Source: Ignelater luminosus
Lineage: Eukaryota; Arthropoda; Insecta; Coleoptera; Elateridae
Length of the DNA: 64,000 nt
Reading direction: 5' to 3'
Assembly (NCBI GenBank): GCA_011009095.1
Contig: VTPC01003414.1
Location: forward strand, 1 to 64,000
Shown: in pieces, positions 1 to 13,343 of the stretch
Layout of the letters: each line of letters starts with the position of its first letter
How positions within the stretch are numbered: the first letter of the stretch is position 1
Notes under the pieces: model-generated
What the model saw: only the letters and a program-made list of their open reading frames with translations
Database searches by the model: none
Told to the model about the DNA's origin: nothing
Program-made: the position numbers and the translations under genes

Positions 1-1932
1 ATTTCCACACAAGTCTTGTTTAATATAAACACAATTCATCTGTACTAATAAATTAATTATATTAAGATTGTAGTAGTCATACCTGAATAAAGGTGTTATA
101 TAAAAAAGAAAAAAAACTTCATCTGAATATGATCTAAGGTCATTAACTCAGATGATTATTACTCAAGATTTATACAAGGTGCTGCCCGTCTCTAACCACA
201 GATAGGTACTTTAAGTCTGGACACTTTGTGTTTTTCCCGTTTCGAACAACTATCAGAAACACAGATAGAAATATCAATACAGATCTTCTTGCCTCGTTAT
301 GGTGCAAAGATTCATTGCAATCAGCACCCCAACAGTGTTGACTTTCTTTAGAAAGTTTTCAGAAGAAACCCCCAATGATAATCTGAGCGTTAAGATAAAG
401 GTATTCCCCCACCATGTAAATCACTAACTCTAATATTTTTGGATGAAATGAAGATAAATCTAGTTTGGAGACAGTTACAAATTAAATTTTCCAACGCGCT
501 TATTTTTTTTAGGCACGCAATTTAAGTTTTTAATAGTAATAAAATTCACTACCTGGGGAATAATTTATTTTAATTGCCTTTGTAATCGCTTTAACCTGTT
601 CGAGATCTATAGAATTCACATTTGAATATTCCACAGTTCAACTTATGTATTTTACAAATTGGAACACATATTATTTGTTTGCAGATTAATTCAATATTAC
701 TTTATGATCCCCTTGTTTACTTATTAAACGAATTTTTAAATCAAAAGAATAATAAAGTAATGACAACAGCATTTAAAAAATGAAAGAAGTTTTTTACATA
801 CGCTTGTCGGAATCGTTTACACTCCGTTATGGTTGTGTGATTAATTTAAAATATGAAGAGAGGGAAAAACCAGATAAAAACACAATTTATCTTTATCTCC
901 ATAATATCCGCACACGAAATAGTAGGTAGTTAAAATTCAACGGAAAGGGCTTATAACTCCAATCATTAAACGGTATTTTGACGTTTAAGTTAGTTATTAT
1001 AAGTAAGTATAACAAAGTGAGGAAAGAAAATTTTAAATATTTTCCTTTTCTTCAAAATTAGTAGTACAAACAAGAGAGACTTAGTTTACTACTGAAGTTG
1101 CGGAAGAAACCTTACGAACTTTTAGAAAATAGCACTTTCAACTTAGTTTTCTGTTTTAAATAGAACATCGAACGGAACAAACTTTTAGGAAAATGAAAAA
1201 CAAAAGCCTTAACACTCCTGCATTTCGAAGTTGAACCAGAGTTTTCTTATTTTCTATTTTACAAATCCGTCTGGTGTTCAATAACAAAACAAAAAAACAA
1301 GTTTTGAAATTCAAATCATCAAATGTCATAAAAATTCTACATGCGTGTAGGATTACCGGACATCAGGCATGAGTGATTCATTAAACATCAGGGAAAATTT
1401 CACATATTCCACGAAAAGGCCTGTAAAAAGTGCATATCCACACTAAAGTTCCTAAACTGGGGTAGTTTCCTGCTTTGAATTGGCCAAGGCTGATTAGTAT
1501 GGGTAGCGGGGTCACACGAGACCGCGTCAAAACCCCGAGGTCAAGCTCTCTTGTGCGCTTTGGCATTCCCTTTCTAGCAGACGCTTTTTACATCACAGCT
1601 AAAGGACGACAAAAAGGTTTAATTTCAAAGTGCGAGAAGCGTTCGAGTGTTTAGCAAATGTTTGCTTCTGACTGCGCTACTTACTACAAATAGGGATACA
1701 AATCAATTCGAATTAGGAAATATCTTGTTACCACTCCTCCTTCCTGTCCAGAATCTCCATAGGAAACTTAAATTGTGTACGATTTCCCGTTTCGCCCGAC
1801 CACCCAAGGGATCATCATTGTGTTAAAATTATATAATTGGATTTATTGCCCTTATTTTAATGCCTACAAACGCTTAGTTAATTAAGAATTATATTGCTTG
1901 AATTGTAATTCGTTTTATTTCTACGGTTTCAG
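1..1932. other. AT-rich stretch without recognised gene
   Basis: I see no supported gene, RNA or repeat. Short open frames here, such as one on the minus strand at 1381-1566, have no recognisable domain and look like chance. It could be intronic or intergenic, because a plausible splice acceptor follows at 1931-1932. Confidence 0.5.
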
Positions 1933-2006
1933 CAAACAATCCGTTCCGAAAAAAAACTCAACCTGACTTCTCGAGACTTCAGGCTCTTCTAACTGACAAT
2001 GAAACG
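1933..2006 (+). other. Candidate internal coding exon (74 bp)
   Basis: A pyrimidine-rich stretch ending in TTTCAG lies just upstream, and the segment ends at a consensus donor, ACG|GTACGT, at 2007. One of three frames is open throughout (about 24 codons, starting NNPFRKKTQPDF and ending LLTDNET); the other two contain stops. The protein is not recognised. The basis is only the two splice signals plus one open frame, so chance is quite possible. No other exon of the same gene was found nearby. Confidence 0.3.
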
Positions 2007-3229
2007 GTACGTTATTGATTTAACATCTATCTTTAGTATTATTTGGGTTTTGTTGAGTTTTCAAGGTTGTAACGTAACGATGTTGGTTTTTACTTTTTCA
2101 TAAATAATTGTGTATCCTTTGCAAATGTCTAGAGAAAATTAACCAAGAGATTGATTTTCGTTCAAAATAAACAAATAAATAAAATATAATGATTTTTGGT
2201 GCCTCCTTAATTATTCCTTTAAAGCGATAATATGGTGATAACTGGCCAACCAATCGCAATGTAAACACGCAACAAAATCACTTCATTTATCAAAAACTGT
2301 TAGTAATCATATTGTAGTGAGTGAATTATAGAAAACGTGGAAGATACGCTATCAATTATTGATTAGGTATAATTTATAAATCAACACAATATGTCTCTTG
2401 ATATCTAATTGCTGCCGAAATGTGGCCTTTAATTTTAGTGGTCTAGCAGTAAAAACATTAAATACTACAAAATATTTAATTTAGAAGAATTAATTGCTTT
2501 CCTCCAACCGCCTTGTATTAGGATGTAAGCTGAACAATCTATTTTAAGCTGTTAACCAAGTGCCTTAGCCATTAATATGAGTCCAACCGACTCTTGTATG
2601 TTTCAGCTAAAGGTTGCTGTAAATAATCTATACTACTATTATGAGAAATCAAATTCTTTTATGCCAAATCCTACAAACTTCTTAGCTGTTATAAACGTTA
2701 GACAGTATCAAAAATTGCAAAAGCAATAACAAAATATTGGAATTTAAAGAACTTTCATCTATTAATGCAATGAGATTCTTTGTACAAATATTATTTGACT
2801 TAGTCATAAAATAGTTATGCTGCAGTTTCCGCTGAGTTAGTTAAGAGAAGGAAAAATCTGACAAAGACTAACAAAAAATCAATGTCTATTGTAACCCTGA
2901 GAAGGCTGACATTTATTATTGTCATCGGGATTATGCCCAAAATGATACAAATGGACTAAAATTGTTCAAAAATCTTTTCATAGACACCGAAGTCACATAC
3001 TCAAATTGACAGAATTTAATAAAAAATTGCTGCCGAAAACACATCAACAGCAAAAAGCCAAAACTCCAAACCTTATGCTACATTCACCGAACTGAAAGTC
3101 TGTTAGTAAACCATAAAGGAATTTGTTTGAATTAAAAGTCTTTAAAGAGTTCAGTTCTGAAAGGTAAGCGTAGCAGTTGTCCGAGCGTGTGCGGTGATAA
3201 ATACCTCGTTTATGGGCCTTTTCATGCAA
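2007..3229. other. AT-rich stretch without recognised gene
   Basis: No gene, repeat or RNA signal that I can support. A minus-strand open frame at 3044-3229 (61 codons) has no recognisable domain. Confidence 0.5.
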
Positions 3230-4660
3230 AGCGACAGACTTCGGGAACGTGAAAGTGAAGGTGATACCTATTAGTAATAGTGAGTGGAATGTTATTGAGT
3301 AATTCTAATTGTTAGAGGATTAAGAGTGAGACAATTAAGTAAGACAGTGTGAAGAGCTGCGGAGTAGGCGAGGCGGACGATCTACGTCCCGAGTGAGATC
3401 GTAGGCAAGGGAACGAGTTGTACTGGGGCAAATCAGAATTACAAGTTTCAGGTTAAAGCTACAACGATGGCCAGCGGCGGATCAACCACTAGAACGATAA
3501 GTAAGCTGAGGGCAGACCATGAAAGCAGTAGCGACAACAGTGCACGAAAGAGATACAGAGAAGAAGATTATCTATTTGGGAAAAGCAAATTATCCAAGAG
3601 GTCCCCAAGCAAGCAAAATCAAAAACATGATGTATGTACTATTAAACATAATGGGAGAGCTGATGTTTAAAAAGGAGGAAATGGTGAAGGAATTAAAAGA
3701 AACAAGAAAGCCACCTAAAGAAAGCTTAGAAATAATCAAGGAGTTAAGAATGAAAAACGCTGCTTCGAAGCAGAGCTCAAGAAATCCAATAAAAGAATAG
3801 AGAAACTGGAAAGAGAAAAGAAGAGGAAGAATTTAATGATTAAGGGAATGTCAACAAGTGCAAATAAAGAAAAAGGCCTAAAAGAACAATTAGAGGACTT
3901 TATGAGAATTGAGAAGCGCAGTTAAATTGGGAGACAAAATATGTGTAATGGAGACCGAGAATATGACAGATAAATTGAACATCCTGAAAAACAAAAATAT
4001 AACGAATTTGCAATTTATATAGTATCAGATATGACTAGTAAAAAAAGAGAGATACATTAGAAAAAGAGCAAGCGAAGAAAAGAGGAAGGGAAATTACATT
4101 AAGACTGGGTACATGTAGATAACGATAAATTGTAAAGAGTGGATATGGGATGAAAGTAAAGACAAACTCAAGGAAGCCTCCAACAAAGAAATGAAGAAAA
4201 AGCTGAACGCAAGAGCAGGTCGGACAGGAGAATACAGACAACGAGATTGGCAAGGGATGAGGACAAAGATATCGGTAAAGAAAAGGTAAATAATAAAATA
4301 GAGATAAAAAGTATAAACATCGCGACCTGGAATGTAGAAAAGACTACAAGACAAAGAAGAATACTCAATCCAAGAAATGGAAAAAGGCAAGATATAATAC
4401 ATGAGGGTAACAGAAAGCAAGAGGAAGGGGAAGGCTGCAGCAGAATACATAGAATACAAGAGAGTGAAACTGCGTCAGCAGGGGTGGCATTTAAAGAAAA
4501 ATGAAAATATTAATACAGTTGGTGAAATTAAATATATAATCGAAAGGCTTCTATTAGTGAAAGTACAGTTTGATGGCAAAGGAAACCTTTTAAACCTGAT
4601 AACAGCGTATAGACCGAACGAAGATGCAAGCAAAGTGGATATATTTATGTTGCTATGGTG
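3230..4660 (+). mobile_element. Decayed LINE, 5' part (coiled-coil protein and start of APE endonuclease)
   Basis: A purine-rich leader runs from about 3240 to an ATG at 3467. Fragments in shifting frames then encode a lysine/glutamate-rich, probably coiled-coil region (for example IEKLEREKKRKNLMIKG near 3800) followed by a short basic segment, as in the N-terminal proteins of many insect non-LTR elements. From about 4300 comes IKSINIATWNV, the expected opening of an AP-endonuclease domain, and around 4530-4640 IIERLLLVKVQF...LITAYRPNEDA fits the next endonuclease block. Several frameshifts and stops make it non-functional. No RT from the same copy is visible, so it is truncated near 4660. 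The clade is not determined. Confidence 0.55.
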
Positions 4661-4740
4661 CCCCACGTCTAGAGCCTTACAGGTCCGCATTGCTCAGTTT
4701 GCAAATGACATTGCTCTCTGGAACACATCGAATACATAAT
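4650..4740 (+). pseudogene. Possible small LINE RT fragment (YADD-like block)
   Basis: At the end of the open frame at 4401-4739 the peptide QFANDIALWNTSN resembles the reverse-transcriptase motif QYADDIALW of jockey-like LINEs, with the first catalytic Asp replaced by Asn. It joins directly to the endonuclease remnant upstream, without the RT palm in between. It is therefore either an internal deletion of that LINE or a separate scrap. The call rests on about 13 residues. Confidence 0.3.
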
Positions 4741-7700
4741 ACTGAAGTCATTGCTCTAATTGGCAAAAACTACAGAACATAAATGTTACTAGTGAGACTT
4801 TATATGGTCTGCAATCAATTTTATTTTCTAATTCAAAAAGAATTGTAGAGGATATCATGTTTGCAGTTTTGTTTCGCACTTTAAGCAATCATCATTTTGA
4901 TAGCTTGTTCTTATACACCCCCAAAAACAAGTTTGGCACTCACTAACTGCAGACAAGTAATTTGCCATCTAATAAATTTGGTTTTCCTTTGTTTGATTAC
5001 AGCTTAGAATTTAGATTAAAAGAATTTATGGTATTGGTTCTACGATCTGAAAGATTTATGGAATCTTCAAAAGTAGCCAAAGAGGTTACTTCTAGCCCGA
5101 CACAAAACCATGTTAAGAAAATGGGTACGCAAAATGAGAATGTCGAGAATTTACACTTATGTTGATTCAGTATGCTGAAAGAGAGTGCTCTCCCAGAAAC
5201 GAATGTGTTGTGGTGACTGAAACGTCTGCCGGAGTTAAAACTTCAGGCTCTGTTCAACGTTACAGCTTCTCGCCTTCTGCTGGCTCAACGTATGTTTGTA
5301 GAAGAGGAACCTGAGATTATATAAACTTAAGACTTCCACGTAAATAAGGAAAATCAGGTCACTCAAACAATAATAGAAATATCTAAGTAGTGGCGCCTTT
5401 TTAGTGCCTTTACGTTTTGTTTTTGGTAACATTGCAAAACAACAGATATCATTTGCCAGATTCTGCCGACCTATCAGATTTCAGTTCAAAAAAGCAACTG
5501 AAGTTTTTAAAGCTGAAAGACATCACATAAAAGGGCAAATTCGTTCTTTTAACCCAGAACCACTTGGGAGAAGTTGTAAACAAGTTTTGCAATTTTTTGA
5601 CGGAAACAAGCTTATCCCTATGAAACAGCAAAAGTTTCTACAATTTGGAAAGTGTAAAATTCGTTGAAATAATTAATTTTAGGGAGAATCTAAACTTCAT
5701 GTACTACCTGCTTAGATTTGTGTTTTCAGAAATTCTGATTAATCAGTAGAAACCTCGGGGACAAGATAATCAGAAAATTATTGTTACTTGCTGCAAGAAA
5801 AAATGTTGAAGGTGTTGTTCCAACTGTGGTAGATCAAGCTCAACCTCAATAAGTCTCAGATCATCCACGGTTTGACAAAAGTGATGTCCATTTACATCTT
5901 TATGGCATTAATCTCTGACTCTCCTCAACGTATCTGCCCTCCATTGGCCAGTGAAACTAAACGGGTGTCTTCACATTAAGCAACATTGCGTTTCCAGTCT
6001 CTCTCCGAGCCAGAGTGCTATCGGAAAACGCTTATTCAGGCATATATATTTGACTAATGAGTATCGTTACCTGAGCTTCTGTGCTTCCAACTCGTACTGA
6101 GAAAAACGAGTCCGTCAAAAGAGAGACAAATCTATACTGCCTTAATAGATTCTGTCCCACAGAGGAGGTATGGAAAGTAACTGTAAATGTGCAGCTCAAT
6201 TAATTACTTTAGGTTCAGTACATTCGCTGAACCATCTAAAGCAATTTTGAAGATCTACTGGAGACTTTTAGAACTCCCGCAGACTAAAGCATCCCACCTG
6301 CATACAGGAGGACACCCTCAAAGCATTCCACTAGCTCTTCTATAGGTCTCCCAGCCAGCATGCCTTACTCTGTAGATAACTCAACACGACCTACGCCTAG
6401 TCCAGCTACTGCTGCTTTTATTGTTTTAGGACCGCTACAGAGATTACAGACCCAGTTGTATAAATCATTTCACGTGAAATGCTTACTCACTGATTCACTT
6501 GGCTGTTGGATGTTAACAACTAGATAATCACATCAACGCTTTTTGCCAGCATTCACACCAAAACAGCAGAGCCCTAAAGTGAGCATGCTGTCTGCTTTGA
6601 TTGAGCCATACCCACATCAAAACACAACTGGGTTATGGTTGCGTGGGTGCAGTTGGAACTCGAAATCATTCCAAAACATAATACAAACTAGCTGAAGAGG
6701 GGAACGTTCATAAAATAGTCTTTGTTACTTTTTGTGGCGTTAGAACGAAGGATCACCCTAAAGTTTTTAAGAACGGAAATGCACCACCCTAACGAAAGAA
6801 TTGATTGGGGATATGCAACACCTGCCTGCAGTTTTGGATCTTTTGTATCCTTGTATTTTTTTTTAACTATTGAGCTAAAAACGATAAGATTCTCTGTTCT
6901 CTAAACAAAAAGACTTAATTATCTTAATTAAATTTTAATTGAAAATCTATTTACTAGTTTAAGCAAAATAATTTAGTTTGATGAAAAGGTGTCATTAAGA
7001 ACATGAAGTGTAATGGCTAATCTTCAATTCATACTTGCTTGAATAAATCATTCCCAGATTGTTTCTGCACCTACATAGAAATAGACGAATGCTTTCAACT
7101 AAATCAGTAAATTCATTAAAGCACCAGAAATTATGCATTGTTAGTAAAAGCTAGAAAGCAAAACTAGTTTTATATACTAAATGTTGCTAATGCAAGTGAT
7201 GAATTATTTCAGTTAACAAAAGTAATAAAAGGTGCTTAACATATTATTAACGTGCTACATTAGTTTTATGTACATTTTTGTAGGAACAAAAAAAGTTGTT
7301 TTTATAACATGTTTTAATTTTCATTTACCAAGAGCACTCATATATTTACCGTGAAAAAAAAAGGTTTTAATGCGGTAATTGGATCTCAAACTCAACTCTT
7401 TTGTTTCCAAACTACTTACCATTCACGTAGAGTAAAAACAAAAGTTTAAGCTTTTTTTACGAATAACTTGACAGCTTATTTACATTATTTTGCAACCTTT
7501 TTAAAATTTAAAAAGGGTGAAGGTTATTTCAATTTGTAGGTCACAATGGGTCTCGTCAAGAAACAAAGTAAACAGAGTATGGTGTAGCCGACGTAAAAAA
7601 TTATGGGAAACAGGGAGAAGATAGCGCTATTTAGGTGAAGTGCTGCTCTCAAAACACTAATAGACCTCGAGCAGCCTGTTAAAATCTCGACAGTGACAAA

Positions 7701-10160
7701 ACGGCACCGCTAAACGGTCTCACCTCGCTCACGTATTCAGCAGGGCCTCTCTGCATCTAGGAAGCCGTAAATTGAGCAAAAGCTCATAAAGCTTGGCCCG
7801 ACACTATCGGCCGCGCATCAGCGCTACGTGGATTACATTGGAACTATGCATTATAAAGACGCCTCTTTACATAATGCCTACTGGATACGGATTAAGGGTT
7901 TTCTATTTTGTTGACTCGTTCATGGAAATTTTCTTGTGTTATTGCTCCACAATGAAGCCGCATTGCAAATTAATGAAGGAAAAAGGGGTAAGGCAAAAGC
8001 ATCCAGTGAAAATCTATAAGGGAATTTTAGCTAGTAACGATGTCTTTATACAAATAAGATAATGTAAATAGGGAATGTTCTCTTGTTTTCATTCGTATTA
8101 TGTAAAACAGCAAACGACCCCTTTTATGAGTTTACATTTTGAACGGAAGCAAATCAATATCAAAAAAGATTGTTTATACGGAAAAAAAAGGAAAGTGTAA
8201 TAAAAAAAGTTAATTACTTAGAGGGACTTACAAATATTTTATACGGAATAAGCATAGCGAATTAATCTCATAAAGTGGACATTATTTTAGCGGACAATGT
8301 CCAGTTTATAGATATGCAGTCATAACGCGACATCCCCTGGAGAGCGGCAGCTGTTATCTGCTAAGGGGGTCATTTCGGCGCCGGTCACGCTCTCAGGAGC
8401 CCCCTGTGTGACGCTGCTTTTCCCCATATTAGCTCTGTACCGCTTCGCCAACAACATACACCATGAATATTACACAACTCTGCTTATGGTTCTTATTGTT
8501 TTATGATACTGTACCTCGAGCTCATTCCCTACGAATTTCGGATAATGTTGCAAAACACAAGTAACGTACACACGACGCGACGTACACATGCTTATATTCA
8601 AAAGCGGCAAACTTCAAACAGTTAAGCATTAATGGAAATATGCAAATATGATCTTATCAATGTAAAAAAGCGGCATTCATTACACAGTTAAAATTAATAA
8701 CACTGACAGTGAGTTAATCTTATTAAAAAAACAAAAACGTTAAATGGAATTGTTTTTGGAATAAATACTAGACAGCATTGCTGAAACTTGCTGTTTTAAA
8801 TCATTTTGTCACATTTATAATAAATTACAAAATAAAAAATTTTGCATAAGCAAAAAGCACTGACTTTGCGATTTTCCAAATTCATAAATTATAGGGAATG
8901 TTTTCCGCATTTGCTAAAAAGTAGATTAATTCCAGAGTGTATTACGAGTAATTTAACTTTAAACTTTCATTGCTTACGATGAGTTTAACCAAAATATTAT
9001 GTGCTCAAAACAATCCTAACATTCGTAGTACCGAATGTTCTCAAATCAATCATCGCAAAGGAACGAAATCTAAGGGGTTTTAAGATCTTCACTACATCCA
9101 TGCAGTATATAGAGATAGAGCTAGCTGAATCTGATAAAAATAAATCGTTTTGCTAGTCGTTAGAATAATAACGTGATCTAAGAAATAGATCCGATACGTG
9201 ATACTCATCTAAAAGTTCAATCAGAGAGAAAATCATTTCTATTGCAAAGCAGAGAAGATAGGAATCGCTAAAATAATCAAAATCAAAATTCAACAATCGT
9301 ACAGGTGTACTTACAGAAGAGACATGGATATGAACAACTCAAAAAACGAGAAGATAATTTAACTATAACGGAAGTTCCTCTTCTAATGTCTCTATTAATC
9401 GTAGAATTCCTTGCTATTTTGTCTTGTTTTAAACTCCATTTAGAAATGAGTATGTACCGTATTTTTAAAATTATTGTTAATACGTTCATAATTACTTAGG
9501 TTACTGTTAAAAAATATTCGATGGTTTCAATGCAATACCTCGTATCTCCAATTTTGTGAATTTTCGAATTTTCCGCGCATTTCATCCAACTGGCTAAGTG
9601 GCATTCCAGAAACTGATTGGCTAAATAAATTGACTCTAGAAGGGCCCAAAGCTGTGCAATACCTCGTGTCTGTAGTAACAATGGGAAACGTGATATAGCG
9701 CCAGGTGAGTCTTCCTCTATTGGCATGCCTTTTTATCTGTTACTGAGTTCGTATTACTGATTGTTACATTCAGGTATTCAGATAGTTCAATTTTGTTGCG
9801 TATTTTCATGAATTTTTCTTGATGTATTCAAATACGCGCTATTGAATTTGACAAAATTTAGATATTCGTTTCTGTTAGTTTTTAGATATGTGCTATTGCA
9901 AAATTAATTATTAATTTACCTGTTGCTACCTTTGGTTCTTAATTAGGTAAATACATAAGTAGATCAAGATTAGTGAGATTTCATTAATTTATCTATTTTT
10001 GTACATTTTACCATATGGTACGAGTAAATGTGTGCAATATTAGTAAAAAATTCTTTACTGTTTGCAGACCGCAAAATGAATTCCAGAACAGTGAGAATTT
10101 TGGCTTTGTGAAATACAAATAATTTAAACCTAAGAGCGTTTACCCACACCATCATAAACA
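4741..10160. other. Long stretch without recognised gene
   Basis: No family could be recognised on either strand. Open frames at 5404-5667 (+), 7793-8062 (+), 6722-6904 (+) and 9283-9726 (both strands) lack known motifs. Slightly GC-richer patches at about 5800-6650, 7600-7800 and 8290-8470 could be old repeats. A consensus 5' splice site (CCAG|GTGAGT) lies at 9701-9710, preceded by a short direct repeat of GCAATACCTCGT at about 9532 and 9656, but no clean open frame leads into it. Confidence 0.45.
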
Positions 10161-10428
10161 AGCATCAGGGGGGTAGGTGTCCAGCGGACAGTTATCTGAA
10201 GTAAGCCCAAATGAGCAGTCGCCAGGACTTTTACTTACTTTGATTTTTTGGAAAATGACAATGATTGCGATCAGCTCGAAATTATTATGTGTCAGCTCGT
10301 AAAAAGATCGAATTTTGATACCAAACTCGCCAGCTCTACACCTATTGTTTCGTTTTTGCATACCGGGAAATCGAATTTTCATAAATTTTCCAAGTCGCTA
10401 TGGGTATAATGCAGATCCTTGAGGAAAC
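10160..10428. repeat. Inverted copy of the adjacent repeat unit
   Basis: The sequence from about 10230 to 10420 is close to the reverse complement of 10815-11000. Shared blocks include CATAGCGACTTGGAAAATTT and AACAATAGGTGTAGAGCTGG, read on the opposite strand. It abuts the left end of the long-TIR element at 10429 and may be the remnant of another copy inserted head to head. Confidence 0.7.
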
Positions 10429-10814
10429 TAGTCAAACCCGGGAACAGCAAATCGACCTAGACCATATTTCCGAGCTAATTTCGAACTATCCGACAGTAAT
10501 TTCGAGCTGTTTCAAAAATCAAAAAGAAAGCGGAAAACGAGGAAAATCGATTTGACTAGCTCACCGGGATAAAGTAAGCGCAAGAAAACCGTAACCAAAA
10601 AAGACAATTGCAGAAAACTTCCACAGGAATTTCGAACTGTTTACGAGCTAATTTTAGCCGATTTTTATTTTTTCCTATTACCTATAATTTCCTGGAAAAT
10701 CAAAAAAATTCTTTTTCGGCGTAAAAGTTAGCACAACAAAATTCTTATCAACGGCGATAATAGAATAAAAGCTTTATATGAATTGCGAACTATTTACGAG
10801 CTGACTCTCACTAC

Positions 10815-11160
10815 CTTTAGATCTGCATTATACCCATAGCGACTTGGAAAATTTATGAAAATTCGATTTCCCTGTATGCAAAAACGAAACAATAGGTGTA
10901 GAGCTGGCGAGTTTGGTATCAAAATTCGATCTTTTTACGAGCTGACACATTAATAATTTCGAGCTGATCGCAATCATTGTCATTTTCCAGAAAATCAAAG
11001 AAAATTCTTTTTAGTTTCAAAAGTGAGCACAACGAAATCTTTAGCAACAGCGGTAATAGAACAGAAACTTTACACGAATTTCAAGCTATTTACAAGCTGA
11101 GTCTTACTCGCTTTAAACCTTTATTATACTCATAGCGTCTTGGAAAATCTATGAACATGT
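10815..11160 (+). repeat. Tandem unit of the left arm (about 290-bp period)
   Basis: TTATACCCATAGCGACTTGG at about 10830 recurs, mutated, at about 11122 (TTATACTCATAGCGTCTTGG). The preceding blocks (AGCACAAC..AAT, CGATAATAGAA, TTTACGAGCTGA) recur at the same spacing. The short word GAGCTGA/GAGCTAATTTCGAACT is itself reiterated inside the unit. Confidence 0.6.
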
Positions 11161-11439
11161 GAATTTATTTTATTGAAGTATACAATGTGTCTAAGATAAG
11201 GAGGGCCACTACAAAGACCTCGGAAGCCATTAGAGATAGAGACACCGTTAAATGGAGGGAAAAAATGCGCAATTAAGCGCCTGAGTACGATGCCGTTTAA
11301 AAAATAAAAATATTCCGAACGATTCCGAAAATATTCAAAAAAAACCGAAAAATTGCAGTTTTGTTTTCATTTAATTTTTTGACCTAATGAAAAGCGACAC
11401 ACATTTTTTTATAACACTTTGTTGAGAAGAAGAAGATAG

Positions 11440-12300
11440 TACTATTATTGTTTTGGTACGACAAAAAATCGTCGACTTCCATCGAGAGAAGTGTTTGTAC
11501 GAGTACATCGCTATTTAGTTGAAAAAAGAACATTTCCAAACTCATCTACAGAACGTTCAATGCAGCAAACACGAGTTCACGTTCTTCGAATGACAGTATA
11601 GAGAACTTTAAACCACCATGGTCTTTATCTATTTAACGTACAACCCGTACAAGCACTTCTGCCGGAAGATTTCAATAAACGCAATGAGTTCTGCAATTTT
11701 ATCGTTCAAACTCCACACCTTATTAGCAGAATTTTGTTTACCGACGAGGCAACTTTCACAAGGAGCGGGATAATGCATCATAGAAAAATATCTCACGTTT
11801 GGTCTTTTGAAAATCCTTATGCAACAAGCGAAACTCGTTTTTAGCACAGATGACCAATAAACGTTTGGTGTGGCATAATTGATGATACACTAGTCTGTTT
11901 TTGAACAAAGTCTAAATGGCGAACGGTATTTAAACTTCCTTGAAAAACACCTGCAAGATATGGTGGATGATGTACCACTTTGTATCCGACAATGTTTTAA
12001 AACATCTACATATTGTGATTTACATAAGTATTAATTTTATTTTTTTCATTACATAGGCATGTAGTTTCAACACGGTGGGACTCCACCACATTTTGCTAGA
12101 CGTGTACGAGAATTTTTAAACCGTCACTTTGGAGTGACACCCCATGTCAAAATGTAGGAGAACTAAGAGACGGCGTATTTGATGGTACAACGCGTGTTAG
12201 AAACAATCCAGAAATTATTCGCAGAGCAGCAATGTCTCTTTTAAAGAGAGCAAGAACTTGCTTACGAGAGGGTGGAAATCATTTTCAACAATTATTATAG
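11440..12300 (+). pseudogene. Broken DDE transposase (Tc1/IS630-like, insect multi-copy type)
   Basis: Fragments in several frames follow the order of a common insect DDE protein: a helix-turn-helix-type N-terminal piece (about 11455-11600), QPVQALLPEDFNKRNEFCNF, then ILFTDEATFTRSG (first catalytic Asp, about 11730), INVWCGIIDD (about 11850), VDDVPLCIRQ (about 11960), TRVRNNPEIIRRA (about 12190) and a C-terminal LREGGNHFQQL. Stops and frameshifts are frequent. A short non-matching piece (about 11993-12055) ending in TTTTTTCATTACATAG could be a small intron or an insertion. It sits inside the long-TIR element and is presumably its transposase, now inactive. The subfamily is uncertain. Confidence 0.6.
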
Positions 12301-13343
12301 TAGGTTGGTGCAATCAAAAACTCCGAAAAGTGAAATTTGTGGTTTTTTGTATCTTTTTCAATTTAAGCTAAAAACCTCCACAACTATATTAATATTGAAA
12401 ATAATCAAAATTTTACTCTTTATTTTTGATTTAAAATAATCTAAACTATACATTGGTAAAATATTACAGGTAGGTCATGGGATACCCTGTATATTAAAAC
12501 TGTTAAATAAAAAGTTTATTTCCCGAAATTCCAAGACAACTATTGAATCTATTCCCGCTTTATACATAAGGTTAAGGGTGATGAACAACGGAAATAGAAA
12601 AACAGAAACATATAATTATGTACCTTGTAAAAAACTTGGATGTAATTTCTACAGTTCTAAATAGGAGCAAGTTTTTATCTCATAATTTCTAATTATAATT
12701 GTTTCATGTTTTGCATACCGGGAAATCGAATTTTCATAAATTTTCCAAGTCGCTATGGGTATAATGAAGATCTAAAGGTAGTAAGACTCGGGTCGTAAAT
12801 AGCTCGAAATTCATGTAAAGTACTTATTCTACTACAGCAGTTGATAAGGATTTTGTTGTGCTCACTTTTGAACTAAAAAGGATTTTTTTCGATTTTCTGA
12901 AAAATTATAGGTCTTAGGAAAAAGACAAAAGTCAGCCAAGATTAGCTCGTACAAAGCTCGAAATTCCTGTGGAAGTTCTCTGCAATTATCTTTTTTGCTT
13001 ACGATTTTCTTGTGCCTACTTTATCCCGATGAGCTAGTCAAATCGTTTTTCCTCGTTTTTCCGCTTTCCTTTTGATTTTTGAAACAGTTCAAAATTTCTG
13101 TTGGATAGTTCGAAATTAGCTCGAAAATATGATCTAGGTCGATTTGCTGATTCGCAGATTTGACTAAATAACTTTACGGACCTCTTTCTATTTTGATTTT
13201 ATTTATGCCTTTGTGTGTTTGTTTTTATATTTTCTAGTTGACACGAACTCATTTGTTTACATATATACATGATATCAATTTTTGTATCATAGATTTTGTA
13301 ATAATTAATAAACATCATTAGCATCAAACCGAAACAATCTTTA

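Larger units (their letters stand above)
10429..13166. mobile_element. Decayed DNA transposon with about 460-bp terminal inverted repeats
   Basis: The left arm (10429 to about 10888) and the right arm (about 12706-13166) are collinear when one is reverse-complemented. The arms begin TAGTCAAA on the left and end TTTGACTA on the right, and share the order CAGCAAATCGACCTAGA, then AAAGCGGAAAACGAGG, then ATTATACCCATAGCGACTTG. The left arm is followed by a further diverged tandem unit to about 11160, with period about 290 bp. Between the arms lies a broken transposase (11440-12300). Outer flanks are AAC on the left and AAT on the right. A TA duplication with TIRs starting GTCAAA is an equally possible reading. 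Confidence 0.6.

Noticed and set aside
4094..4459. 121-codon minus-strand frame rich in Phe/Ser/Leu, membrane-like
   Set aside because: It is the reverse complement of A/G-rich LINE coding sequence; similar hydrophobic shadows occur opposite the LINEs at 24.7-26.2 and 60.1-60.9 kb.
5404..5667. 87-codon plus-strand frame as a gene
   Set aside because: No motif, no conservation evidence, no splice or start context; overlaps a minus-strand frame of similar length.
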